In this document: piece after piece, positions 51,508 to 59,482 of the stretch
How positions within the stretch are numbered: position 1 is the first letter of the stretch
Layout of the letters: each line of letters starts with the position of its first letter
Assembly (NCBI GenBank): GCA_034430615.1
Contig: DAOUEJ010000165.1
Span: forward strand, 21,072 to 85,071
Source of the DNA: E44-bin32 sp034430615
Lineage (GTDB): Bacteria > Chloroflexota > Anaerolineae > Anaerolineales > E44-bin32
Direction: 5' to 3'
Length of the DNA stretch: 64,000 bases
Translations under genes and position numbers: made by a program
Notes under the pieces: generated by a model
The model's database searches: none
The model's input: only the letters and a program-made list of their open reading frames with translations
What the model was told of the DNA's origin: nothing

Positions 51508-53028
51508 ATGCGAGTACGAAGAATCCTCCGTCCAGAATACCTGATCCCACTTCTCGCGGTCATCACACGCCTGATCCCAGGCACTCGGACAGTAGATGAT
51601 GCGTATATTACCTTTCGATACGCACGAAATCTGCTCGAGGGCGTGGGCATGGTATATAACCCGGGGGAGTGGGTTCTAGGAACGACAACCCCGCTCTACG
51701 CCGGAGTCCTGGCATTTGGGGGACTTTTCTTTGGTGGCTCACGCGCTCCATTCCCGCTAATTGCATTAGTGATCAACGCACTTGCAGATGCGTTCACTTG
51801 TTTGATCTTGATCCGCCTTGGTCGACTGTTTGGATTCCCATACAGTGGCCTGCTTTCAGCTTTGTTTTGGGCGCTCAGCGCCATGTCGGTCACTTTTGCC
51901 ATCGGGGGCATGGAGACAAGTATCTTCGTCCTTCTCATGCTGGCAACATTGTACTTACATTCCACCCATCGACCAATTCCTGCTGCACTCGTTGGTGGGT
52001 TAAGCTTATTAACGAGGCCAGATGCGCTTCTCTTCTTGCTTCCAGTTGGGCTGGAACGCTTGATCCAATTATGGAAGCGATCCCCTACTCGGCCAACAGC
52101 GATTGAATTATTCGCCTTCCTGCTGCCCCTGGCACCATGGGTGGTTATCTCTATACTCGCCTACGGAACTCCCATTCCACATTCCATCCTGGCTAAAGTT
52201 GGAGCCTATTCACTCCCACGCGAGGCGGCTTTCGTGCGTCTCCTCCAGCATTATGCAACCCCCTTCATGGGCAACCTGATCCTTGGACCGTTGGCCGTTG
52301 GCATTGGATTGCTTCTACTGCCCGCCCTGTGCATCATTGGATGGCAGCAAACGATCCGGCGCAGATCGAATACCTGGCCGCTAGCCGCGTACCCGGCTGT
52401 GTATTTATTCGCATTCAGCATCGCGAATCCCCTCATTTTTCGCTGGTACCTTGTCCCACCCCTGCCGCTCTACGTTCTAGGTATTTTTCTCGGTCTCGAG
52501 CAGCTAAGCAGTAATCGAATGGCACCCTATATCAAGTGGGCGGCTGCCGGTTTGATCGTGCTCCTGACGTTGAACGCGTGGACGCTGGCCCCTGATCATG
52601 GACCCAACCGACCTGCGCCAAGGATGTCCTACATCAAACTTGAGGAGATATACGTAAATGTTGCCCATGACTTACAGCCGCTTCTCCGCCCCGGCGATGT
52701 TATCGCCGCTGGTGACATCGGTGCTCTGGGCTATTACACTAAAGCTCCGATCCTGGATACCGTCGGTTTGATCACACCTGTTACCCTGGATTATTACCCC
52801 ATCCCGGAAGAATATTACGTCATTAACTACGCTGTTCCTCCTGACCTGATTTTGGACGAGCTGCCAGCATACCTTGTCATCCTGGAAATCTATGGCCGTG
52901 AAGGATTGCTCCGCGACCCGCGATTCAACAACGACTACCAGCTCCTGAGTGCATATTCGACAGACATCTACGGTTCGGAAGCGATGCTGGTCTTCAAGCT
53001 TCGGAGTTTACAACCACCAACAAAATAA
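51508..53028 (+). CDS. GT-C-fold membrane glycosyltransferase-like protein
   Basis: A 506-residue polytopic protein. The first loop has TVDDAYITFRYARNLLEGVG and MVYNPGEWVLGTTTPLY, a well-conserved signature of a bacterial family of predicted membrane glycosyltransferases. About ten helices follow. The C-terminal outward part (AAGDIGALGYYTKAPILDTV, IYGREGLLRDPRF) resembles that of the protein at 42353-43828. It is divergent from the 49864-51495 gene and has a leaderless-type start. It is convergent with the sigma-factor gene. Confidence 0.82.
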   Translation: MRVRRILRPEYLIPLLAVITRLIPGTRTVDDAYITFRYARNLLEGVGMVYNPGEWVLGTTTPLYAGVLAFGGLFFGGSRAPFPLIALVINALADAFTCLILIRLGRLFGFPYSGLLSALFWALSAMSVTFAIGGMETSIFVLLMLATLYLHSTHRPIPAALVGGLSLLTRPDALLFLLPVGLERLIQLWKRSPTRPTAIELFAFLLPLAPWVVISILAYGTPIPHSILAKVGAYSLPREAAFVRLLQHYATPFMGNLILGPLAVGIGLLLLPALCIIGWQQTIRRRSNTWPLAAYPAVYLFAFSIANPLIFRWYLVPPLPLYVLGIFLGLEQLSSNRMAPYIKWAAAGLIVLLTLNAWTLAPDHGPNRPAPRMSYIKLEEIYVNVAHDLQPLLRPGDVIAAGDIGALGYYTKAPILDTVGLITPVTLDYYPIPEEYYVINYAVPPDLILDELPAYLVILEIYGREGLLRDPRFNNDYQLLSAYSTDIYGSEAMLVFKLRSLQPPTK

Positions 53029-53029
53029 A

Positions 53030-53051
53030 CTGCCCCGCGTATGCGGGGCAG
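53030..53051 (-). terminator. Terminator of the sigma factor gene
   Basis: A 9-bp stem CTGCCCCGC / GCGGGGCAG with a 4-base loop. On the minus strand it is followed by TTTATTTTG, so it terminates the sigma-factor transcript. On the plus strand no T-run follows. Confidence 0.8.
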
Positions 53052-53076
53052 CAAAATGCCATTTGCTATAGGTTCG

Positions 53077-54354
53077 TTATTCTCCCAGGTAATCTGCCAA
53101 GCGATCACGATGGGTTGGATGCCGCAGACGGCTTAGGGCTTGCGCTTCAATCTGCCGTACCCGTTCCCGGGTAACACCCATCTTCCTTCCCACCTCTTCC
53201 AGGGTATAGCTCTGCCCATCTAACAGCCCATAGCGAAGCTGGAGGATCCGTACCTCACGCGGCGGAAGCGTATTCAGGACATCCTTTAGATCTTCGCGCA
53301 GGAGATTCTGCGTGACGATATCGACAGGTGCCGGTGATTCTTCATCCTGGATAAAGTCACCCAGTACCGAATCTTCATCCTCATCTGTCGGGGTTTCCAA
53401 TGAGAGAGGCCGTCTTGCAACCTGGATCATGTTCTCAACCTTCTTTGGAGAGACATCCAGAACCAGGGCGAGCTCATCCGTTGAAGGCTCCCGGCCATAG
53501 GTTTGAGTCAATTGGTGGGAGATGCGCAGGAGCTTGTTGATCTGATCTCCCATGTGCACCGGCACACGTATCGTTCGACCCTGATCTGCGATCGCGCGAG
53601 TAACTGCCTGCCTAATCCACCATGTTGCATAGGTTGAGAATTTGTGACCTCGGCGATAATCGAACTTCTTTGCAGCCCGGATGAGACCGATATTCCCCTC
53701 CTGGATCAGGTCCAGAAAGGGAACCCCGCGCCCCATGTATTTTTTAGCGACACTAATAACCAAGCGGGAATTCGCGGTGATCAAATGCTCGCGGGCTGCC
53801 CACCCATCCTCAATTACCCGCTGCATCTCCGCTCGCTTCTTGGGCGAGATGTATTTCTCTGCTAGTTGCTCACGTGCCTCGCGCCCGACTTCGATGCGTT
53901 TGGCGAGCGAGACCTCTTCCTGCGCGGTGAGTAAAGGAACACGCCCCACTTCCTTAAGGTACAAACCAACCGTGTCGTCTGCATCGATCGTAGACAACAC
54001 GCTTCGTTCGAGTTCGCTCTCCTCCGCAGCGGCGAGTTCGTCCGCAGTATCTCCGGTCCCGGGCTCCTCGGATGCATGATCTAGGACACTGATTCCAGAA
54101 GAAAGCAACGCGCTGAAAGTATCTTCCAGCTGATCCAGATCATTCTCCGCATCAGGGAAGACGGCCAGGATCTCATCGAGCGTGACATGGCCGCGTTCCT
54201 TACCCAGCTCGATGAGCTGCTCTATGAGCGGATTTTCCAATTCGACTTCGTAGCCCGGATCAGAAACTGCCTGCATGGCCTGCTTGGTCCTGTAGTCGGA
54301 TTGTGTTGGAGTTTTCCCGTTCTTCTTTGCAATACTTTGCTTGCTCAATTGCAC
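53077..54354 (-). CDS. rpoD: RNA polymerase sigma factor, RpoD/SigA type
   Basis: A 425-residue group 1-like sigma factor. Region 1.1 is recognisable (LIELGKERGHVTLDEILAVF). Region 1.2 contains DDTVGLYLKEVGRVPLLTAQEE; region 2 GRGVPFLDLIQEGNIGLIRA followed by FDYRRGHKFSTYATWWIRQA; region 3 GRTIRVPVHMGDQINKLLR; and region 4 LEEVGRKMGVTRERVRQIEAQ and a conserved end (RLADYLGE). It directs RNA polymerase to TTGACA/TATAAT promoters like those listed here. The start may be GTG 54354 or TTG 54348; the latter is better spaced from GGAAGG. Confidence 0.94.
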   Translation of the reverse strand: MQLSKQSIAKKNGKTPTQSDYRTKQAMQAVSDPGYEVELENPLIEQLIELGKERGHVTLDEILAVFPDAENDLDQLEDTFSALLSSGISVLDHASEEPGTGDTADELAAAEESELERSVLSTIDADDTVGLYLKEVGRVPLLTAQEEVSLAKRIEVGREAREQLAEKYISPKKRAEMQRVIEDGWAAREHLITANSRLVISVAKKYMGRGVPFLDLIQEGNIGLIRAAKKFDYRRGHKFSTYATWWIRQAVTRAIADQGRTIRVPVHMGDQINKLLRISHQLTQTYGREPSTDELALVLDVSPKKVENMIQVARRPLSLETPTDEDEDSVLGDFIQDEESPAPVDIVTQNLLREDLKDVLNTLPPREVRILQLRYGLLDGQSYTLEEVGRKMGVTRERVRQIEAQALSRLRHPTHRDRLADYLGE

Positions 54355-54365
54355 CTTCCAATATC

Positions 54366-54394
54366 AGAATACTTCCATTGCGCAGCGACATCAA
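54366..54394 (-). promoter_or_regulatory. Promoter TTGATG-17-TATTCT of the sigma factor gene
   Basis: Minus-strand -35 at 54389-54394 and -10 at 54366-54371. Start is close to the gene, leaving a leader of about 10 bases that just includes the GGAAGG site. Confidence 0.5.
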
Positions 54395-54757
54395 GCAAGT
54401 CCCCAGCCGGGGGACACTCCCCAAAGATCAGGCACCAATGCTTTGATGAAGGGGTGTTGATAGAAACTTGATACGCAATTACAGGTCAGGCCATTTTGTC
54501 TACCCGCCCGCCATTCTCATGCCCTGACATCATTAACCGGGTTGGAAAAGGAAGAGCACGGCAGCCTGTATTTCGTGGGCGGCACGTGCTCAATCACGGC
54601 GGGATTGAAATTGTGCTGACCTCGGAGATCACTATACAAAAAGGATCCAGCAGAGTCAATAAGCAAAATGGTCGATGTCATCTAAACTTTAAAAGTGAAC
54701 ACCTGAGATAATGGCAGAAACTTCTGCCCCTGCTAGATTTCTCCTTCCAAAAATTAG
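54395..54757. other. Non-coding stretch between the sigma factor and transposase remnant
   Basis: I see no credible gene in this stretch. It holds a small hairpin (GGCAGAA-AC-TTCTGCC, 54713-54728) just before the transposase remnant. The missing 5' half of the transposase is not recognisable here. Confidence 0.5.
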
Positions 54758-54892
54758 AAATGGACTTTGATCACTTCTATCGATGATTTCAGTCGGAAGA
54801 TACTATTCGCTGACTTTTTCACCAGAGAGACGACCTGGGCTCATATTCAGGCTGCGCAGACTTTGATCCAGAGCTGTGGCTTGCCTTTGCGG

Positions 54893-54920
54893 TACCCTGG
54901 CCTAGCCCGCCAGGGCAGGC
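54893..54920 (+). repeat. 28-bp palindromic insertion, copy A
   Basis: A 28-base unit inserted in the transposase remnant. It contains a 7-bp stem CCCTGGC / GCCAGGG. Removing it gives the continuous reading LPLRYEDSLRVFRF, and TA flanks it on both sides, as a 2-base target duplication would. Most positions are identical to copy B. Confidence 0.7.
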
Positions 54921-54968
54921 TACGAGGACTCCTTGCGCGTGTTTCGTTTCGTCCAGGGAAGGGACAGC

Positions 54969-54996
54969 TTCCCTGGACTGTCCGCCCAGGACAGGC
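54969..54996 (+). repeat. 28-bp palindromic insertion, copy B
   Basis: A second 28-base unit, 21 of 27 comparable positions identical to copy A, with stem CTGTCC / GGACAG. Removing it gives the continuous reading VQGRDSWRKHVLETDD. Confidence 0.7.
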
Positions 54997-55565
54997 TGGA
55001 GAAAGCATGTGCTGGAAACAGACGATGTCGAGACCCAGTGGGGCAAGATGATGCGCATTCTGAATGTGGATGTTACCTATGCACTCTCTCCCCAGGCCAA
55101 AGGCAAGGTCGAGCGTCCCTATCGCTGGCTGCAGGATCGCATCGTTCGAACCTGCGTCTATGAGAAGATCTCAGCCATAGATGAAGTCCGAAGCGTGCTG
55201 CGAGATGAGGTTAATCGGTACAATGGGAACCCGGTCCACGCCACAACCGGTGAAGTCCCCAGCATCCGTTTCGAAAGGGCCAGAAAAGAAGGCAATAGTC
55301 TCTTTCGCAAATTCACGATACCTAAACCCTATACCTCACCCCAAGATATTTTCTGTTTGCGGGAGAAAAGGATGACCAATTGATACCCCGGATTTCCTTA
55401 TTCAAGCATGTTATTGATGTGCCTAATATGCCCCTCCGAGAAGTTGTAGAAGTCCATCTCGTACCTGATGAAGGAAAGCAGCTCATAAATATCCGTTTTT
55501 GGTGGAATAACAAGAAGGTGCATTCTCTTTCCCTGCCTTTGCAGGGATTTAGAGTCCAGTTTTCA

Positions 55566-55999
55566 AGTTTTCCTAACATAAGCCAAAATCCTTCCCCCGC
55601 CAAGGACGCCAGCATGCTTGACTGAGATTTTTCGGCAAAGTATAATCAGCCGGTTTCCCTGATTATTTCATCTTAGGAGGCAAAGCTGGGAGCACAAAAA
55701 AGAAGGACGCAACTTGCGGTCATCGGTTGAAGCCACCATGCGGAGTGTAAAAAACCCTTCCCCAGCCGGTTATTTTTACTGGCACGGGGTAAGTTCCGTA
55801 TGAAGGTTATTGATCGGTTCCGCCGCGATGACCAATGTGCGACGTAGTCAGCGCTACCTGAAATCCCGAAATGATCCGGATATGCCCCGAAATAATGTTC
55901 CGAGCGGGCAGAGATGTTCTCCTGAAGCGCAGAACCTTTCTTTTTTTTATGCTGGTTCAATACTTATGGATTAGTTGGAAATTGGCTTTACAGTTTACA
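55566..55999. other. Non-coding stretch between transposase remnant and hppA
   Basis: No convincing gene is visible. A T-run (T8 near 55940) follows a weak 5-bp stem at 55916-55935. An open frame on the minus strand (55673-55960) has no recognisable motifs. Confidence 0.4.
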
Positions 56000-56045
56000 A
56001 ATCAATGCCCGGGTTTATGAAGCACGTATTTTTACACTAGAGTCA
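56000..56045 (+). repeat. Conserved element upstream of hppA, copy 1
   Basis: About 46 bases containing ATGCCCGGGTTT, AGCACGTATT and ACACTAG, matching 59421-59465 at nearly all positions with one indel. It ends 38 bases before the hppA start. It could be a promoter/regulator site or part of an older duplication. Confidence 0.65.
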
Positions 56046-56083
56046 TACCGATTATTCTGATTGAATAATAAAAAGGAGCCCAA

Positions 56084-58345
56084 ATGAACGAGCTTGTACC
56101 GATCGAACAAACGATGTTATGGGGCGTAATTGTCGTTGCTTTCATCAGCCTGATCTATGCTCTCTGGCTATGGAAAAACACAATTGCCAGAGACAAAGGC
56201 ACGCAGAAAATGCAGGATGTGTGGCATGCCATAAAAACGGGAGCAGAAGGCTACCTGCGCAAGCAGCTCCGTACAATCCTGATGGCTGTTGCCGCTCTGA
56301 CTATTGTTCTCTTCCTGAGCGTATATGTCGTTCCTCCTTCACGAGAGGCTGTTGAACGGTTCGGTGAAGGTGCAGTGATCATCGTTGCCATCGGACGTAC
56401 AATCGCTTTCATTCTCGGTGCATCATTTTCCACTATTGTCGGTCAGTTAGGCATGCGCGTGGCCATTGAGGGTAATATCCGTGTCGCAGCTGAGGCTGTA
56501 CGCGAAAACTACAATGGCACTTTGACAATTGCTTACCGAGCCGGCACTTTCACAGGAATGCTCACCGACGGCTTAGGCTTGCTCGGTGGTACAGTAATTT
56601 TCATGATCTTCGGCCGCGCCGCGCCCGACGCGCTTCTCGGCTTTGGTTTCGGTGGGACTCTGGTCGCCCTCTTCATGCGCATTGGCGGCGGGATCTATAC
56701 GAAAGCCGCTGACGTCGGCGCAGATCTCGTGGGTAAGGTCGAAGAGGGTCTCCCTGAGGATGACCCCCGCAATGCTGGTGTTATAGCAGATCTCGTAGGC
56801 GACAACGTGGGTGACTGCGCGGGAATGGCTGCTGACATCTTCGAATCCTACGAAGTCACAATCGTCTCCACTTTAATCCTCGGACTCGTATTGCTTCACT
56901 TAACCGGGGACACCTTCTGGATCATCTACCCTCTCGTCGTGCGAGCGATTGGCGTAATCTCCTCGATCATGGGAACTCTCACCGTCCCTATCTGGGAAAA
57001 TTTCCCGATAAAGTTTCTTCGCGCGAAGGATGCCGAGGAAGCCATGTTCCGCTCCTATGAGGTTTCCAGCATTAACACCGTGTTGTGGGCGTTTCTCTTC
57101 GCTCTGATCTATGCTGGCGAGTGGAAGCTGGCGCTGCTTAATGCCGTCGGAGTTGGCTTAGCGGTAGTTTTCAACCCACTTTCCTCTTACTTCACTTCTT
57201 ACAAGAAGAAGCCGGTGAAGGAAATCGTCGAGTCGATGAAGACAGGCACTGCAACGACTGTTCTTTCAGGCCTCGCAGTGGGTCTAGAAGCGAGCGTATG
57301 GAGTATTTTAATTCTTTGTGTAGCGCTGGCAGCAAGTTACTTACTTTACCTGGGAGAAGCACCGATCTATGCCTTGTACGGTGTGGCCATGGTCGGAATT
57401 GGCATGCTCTCGCACACCGGCAACAACGTTGCTATGGATTCCTTTGGGCCGATTGCCGACAATGCGAACGGCATCGGCGAACTGACAAGCGTTGGCGAGA
57501 AAGCCTGGAAAATCATGGCTGAGCTCGACGCAGTCGGCAATACCACCAAGGCAATCACAAAACAGATCGCCATCGCCTCAGCCGTTATTGCGGCAACCAG
57601 CTTGTTCTTCTCTTACGTGACCGATATTGGCATCATGCAGGAGCGTCTCGGCGTGGAGGTCATTAATTCAATCCGAATATCGACGCTTGACACCGTCATT
57701 GGCTTCTTGGTTGGTGGCGCCCTTCCCTTCCTCTTCTCATCCTTCAGCATCAAAGCCGTGGCGCGGGGGGCAAACCTGGTTGTCGAGGAAGTAAGACGGC
57801 AGTTCCGAATTCCTGGCGTTCTTGAGGGAAAGGTTACCCCTGATTACGCAAGGGTGGTCAGTATTACGACAGCCGCCTCTCAGAAAGAACTCCTTAGTCT
57901 TGCCGTACTCTCCGTGGCTACTCCTCTGCTTGTGGGTCTCTTCTTCAATGTTGAAGCGCTCGGCGCCTTCCTGGCCGGCGTGATCCTATCCGGACAGCTG
58001 CTGGCTGTATTTATGGCCATATCCGGCGGCGCCCTGGATAACGCCAAGAAGTTCATCGAGGATGGTAATCTCGGCGGCAAAGGCTCACCCGCTCATAGAG
58101 CCGGCGTCGAAGGTGATACGATCGGTGACCCACTCAAAGATACTGCCGGACCTGCGCTTAATCCGATGATCAAGGTCGTCAATCTCGTCAGTCTCCTGGC
58201 GGCACCTCTAATCGTTAAATACCAGGGGACGACTGGCTCATGGATCGTTGCAGCCATCTTACTCGTGATGACGATCTGGGCCATCCGCAAAAGCTCCACC
58301 CCGATGAAGCACCATGAAATCGAAAAGGCTCACGCAGAGGCATAA
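56084..58345 (+). CDS. hppA: Membrane-bound proton-pumping pyrophosphatase
   Basis: A 753-residue H+-PPase with about 16 membrane helices. It couples pyrophosphate hydrolysis to ion pumping across the cytoplasmic membrane. The catalytic loop is KAADVGADLVGKVEEGLPED followed by DLVGDNVGDCAGMAADIFESYEVT; the second acidic site is GGALDNAKKFIEDG with GDTIGDPLKDTAGPALNPM. The GNTTKAITK segment (about residue 484) carries Lys where K+-dependent enzymes have Ala, so a K+-independent proton pump is expected. A good AAGGAG site precedes the ATG. A conserved upstream element is shared with the broken hppA at 59483. Confidence 0.95.
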   Translation: MNELVPIEQTMLWGVIVVAFISLIYALWLWKNTIARDKGTQKMQDVWHAIKTGAEGYLRKQLRTILMAVAALTIVLFLSVYVVPPSREAVERFGEGAVIIVAIGRTIAFILGASFSTIVGQLGMRVAIEGNIRVAAEAVRENYNGTLTIAYRAGTFTGMLTDGLGLLGGTVIFMIFGRAAPDALLGFGFGGTLVALFMRIGGGIYTKAADVGADLVGKVEEGLPEDDPRNAGVIADLVGDNVGDCAGMAADIFESYEVTIVSTLILGLVLLHLTGDTFWIIYPLVVRAIGVISSIMGTLTVPIWENFPIKFLRAKDAEEAMFRSYEVSSINTVLWAFLFALIYAGEWKLALLNAVGVGLAVVFNPLSSYFTSYKKKPVKEIVESMKTGTATTVLSGLAVGLEASVWSILILCVALAASYLLYLGEAPIYALYGVAMVGIGMLSHTGNNVAMDSFGPIADNANGIGELTSVGEKAWKIMAELDAVGNTTKAITKQIAIASAVIAATSLFFSYVTDIGIMQERLGVEVINSIRISTLDTVIGFLVGGALPFLFSSFSIKAVARGANLVVEEVRRQFRIPGVLEGKVTPDYARVVSITTAASQKELLSLAVLSVATPLLVGLFFNVEALGAFLAGVILSGQLLAVFMAISGGALDNAKKFIEDGNLGGKGSPAHRAGVEGDTIGDPLKDTAGPALNPMIKVVNLVSLLAAPLIVKYQGTTGSWIVAAILLVMTIWAIRKSSTPMKHHEIEKAHAEA

Positions 58346-58374
58346 ACAAAATCACCCTTGCACCGCTTTCTATT

Positions 58375-58410
58375 AGTGGGCTTCCCTTTTGGAAGCCCAC
58401 TATGTTTATT
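58375..58410 (+). terminator. Terminator after hppA
   Basis: An 11-bp stem AGTGGGCTTCC / GGAAGCCCACT with a CTTTT loop (58375-58401), followed by ATGTTTATT. It lies 30 bases after the hppA stop. Confidence 0.75.
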
Positions 58411-58552
58411 GGTAACTGCTCAGGCACCTGAGTCAAAGGTAATGGAATGTAAAAGCGCACCTAGGTGTGCGCCTGAATTTCAATTTACCTTGAGTTGGCT
58501 TATGCAGAGGGGCACGTCGCCACTGTGCCCTTACTTGGTTAATAAACTGTTG

Positions 58553-59319
58553 ATCGGGAGAGGGGGAAACCTCACGGCTCCCCCTCCCACACCATCGGAC
58601 ACACCGCACCTCCGGTGGGTGCAGGTGTGCGGGTCCGCATCCGGCGGTTCGGTCAAGTTAGCAAAGCAGAGCTTTGCATTGGGTGATTTCTCATTCCGGT
58701 AGACCTGGGGCCTCTCGTCCCTGATACATACCTAGCACCTTTAGTGTTTACTTCCGTATCTGGTCTTGGCCAGCTTTCAACTGACTTCGCTGTTGCTCTT
58801 CTACCTTCTACCCAATTCTTGATCGTTCGGCCCTTCCCCCTGTAGGCAGGTTTCCCTGCTCGCCCTGGATGGTCGTTACTCCATCGACTACTTCGGCCTC
58901 TCCCGAAGGACATCGGGATGATGTGCTGACTTCTGCGATGCGGCCAGAAAACCTCTCGATCTCCTCAACCTCATTTCGAGACACGCCGCAGATCTCCCCG
59001 GATAAGGTACGCTAACTTTACCCTGATCCTCGCTGCGTTTACGTAGGACCGCTTTGATCCTTGTGGGGCTTCACTGTCACTTGCCAGCTCACCCGACACT
59101 TCACGCCTCCTTACGCATTTTTCACCTGCACTGCGAGCAGGCGCAAGTGTGTCCATCAAGTCCAATTTTTGCTCTCCGGCATCCTCCCCACACCCGTTCG
59201 CACGAGCGCAGTTGCTTCACAATCCCCGCAACACAGCGGAGTGGGGCCGGCTAGCGGTTCGTCGGATCAACGTCCGCAGAGAATTTCCACCTCCTATTTA
59301 TCGCTCATGCCCGGCGTAC
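58553..59319 (-). mobile_element. Degenerate ORF-less group II intron
   Basis: Read on the minus strand, about 767 bases resemble a bacterial group II intron. The 5' end is GTACGCCGGGCATGAGCGATA, close to the GUGCG…GGGCAUG start seen in bacterial introns; a block reading TTATCCGGGGAGATCTG (58990-59010) is typical of the region preceding the intron ORF. Domain V is at 58591-58649 (AACCGCCGGATGCGGACC on one arm, TCCGATGGTGTGG on the other). Domain V carries a 26-base insertion (58602-58627) and one mismatched pair, and no reverse transcriptase is present, so it is probably dead. The ends are estimates; the family call rests on remembered consensus, not on a search. Confidence 0.6.
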
Positions 59320-59420
59320 ATATAAGTAAAGAACGGTGGGACAAATGTTTCTCCCCACGCTGGCGATAGGTTGTTGGTAGGAGCATGGGGCTCCAGCTTG
59401 AGATTATGATTGCATGTGAC

Positions 59421-59465
59421 AATCTATGCCCGGGTTTTAAAGCACGTATTCTTGCACTAGCGTCA
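59421..59465 (+). repeat. Conserved element upstream of the hppA pseudogene, copy 2
   Basis: Matches 56000-56045 at nearly all positions with one indel (ATGCCCGGGTTT, AGCACGTATT and GCACTAG shared). It ends 17 bases before the pseudogene start. Confidence 0.65.
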
Positions 59466-59482
59466 GGGATTTAATACTCTCA

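Larger units (their letters stand above)
54758..55565 (+). pseudogene. Decayed DDE (rve-type) transposase
   Basis: The remnant of an IS transposase with an rve-type DDE integrase core. It starts at WTLITSIDDFSRKILFADFF (first Asp), but the upstream frame has a TAG and no N-terminal helix-turn-helix, so the 5' part is lost. The second Asp lies in YEDSLRVFRFVQGRDS and the Glu in SPQAKGKVERPYRWLQDR. Four frames are needed to read it: the first two shifts are caused by 28-base insertions (54893-54920 and 54969-54996), the third by a small indel near 55378, after which IPRISLFKHVIDVP … INIRFWWNNKKVHSL continues to about 55565. Terminal inverted repeats of the IS were not found. Confidence 0.85.

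Noticed and set aside
54496..54711. Open frame of 71 codons upstream of the transposase remnant
   Set aside because: No similarity to a transposase N-terminus or any family I know; likely chance.
55673..55960. Open frame of 95 codons on the minus strand between the transposase remnant and hppA
   Set aside because: No recognisable motif, no ribosome site, odd composition, and it lies in a stretch with no other coding signs.
58653..58913. Minus-strand frame of 86 codons inside the intron
   Set aside because: It contains no reverse transcriptase or maturase motif. It is probably intron RNA sequence, or at most a scrap of a lost ORF.
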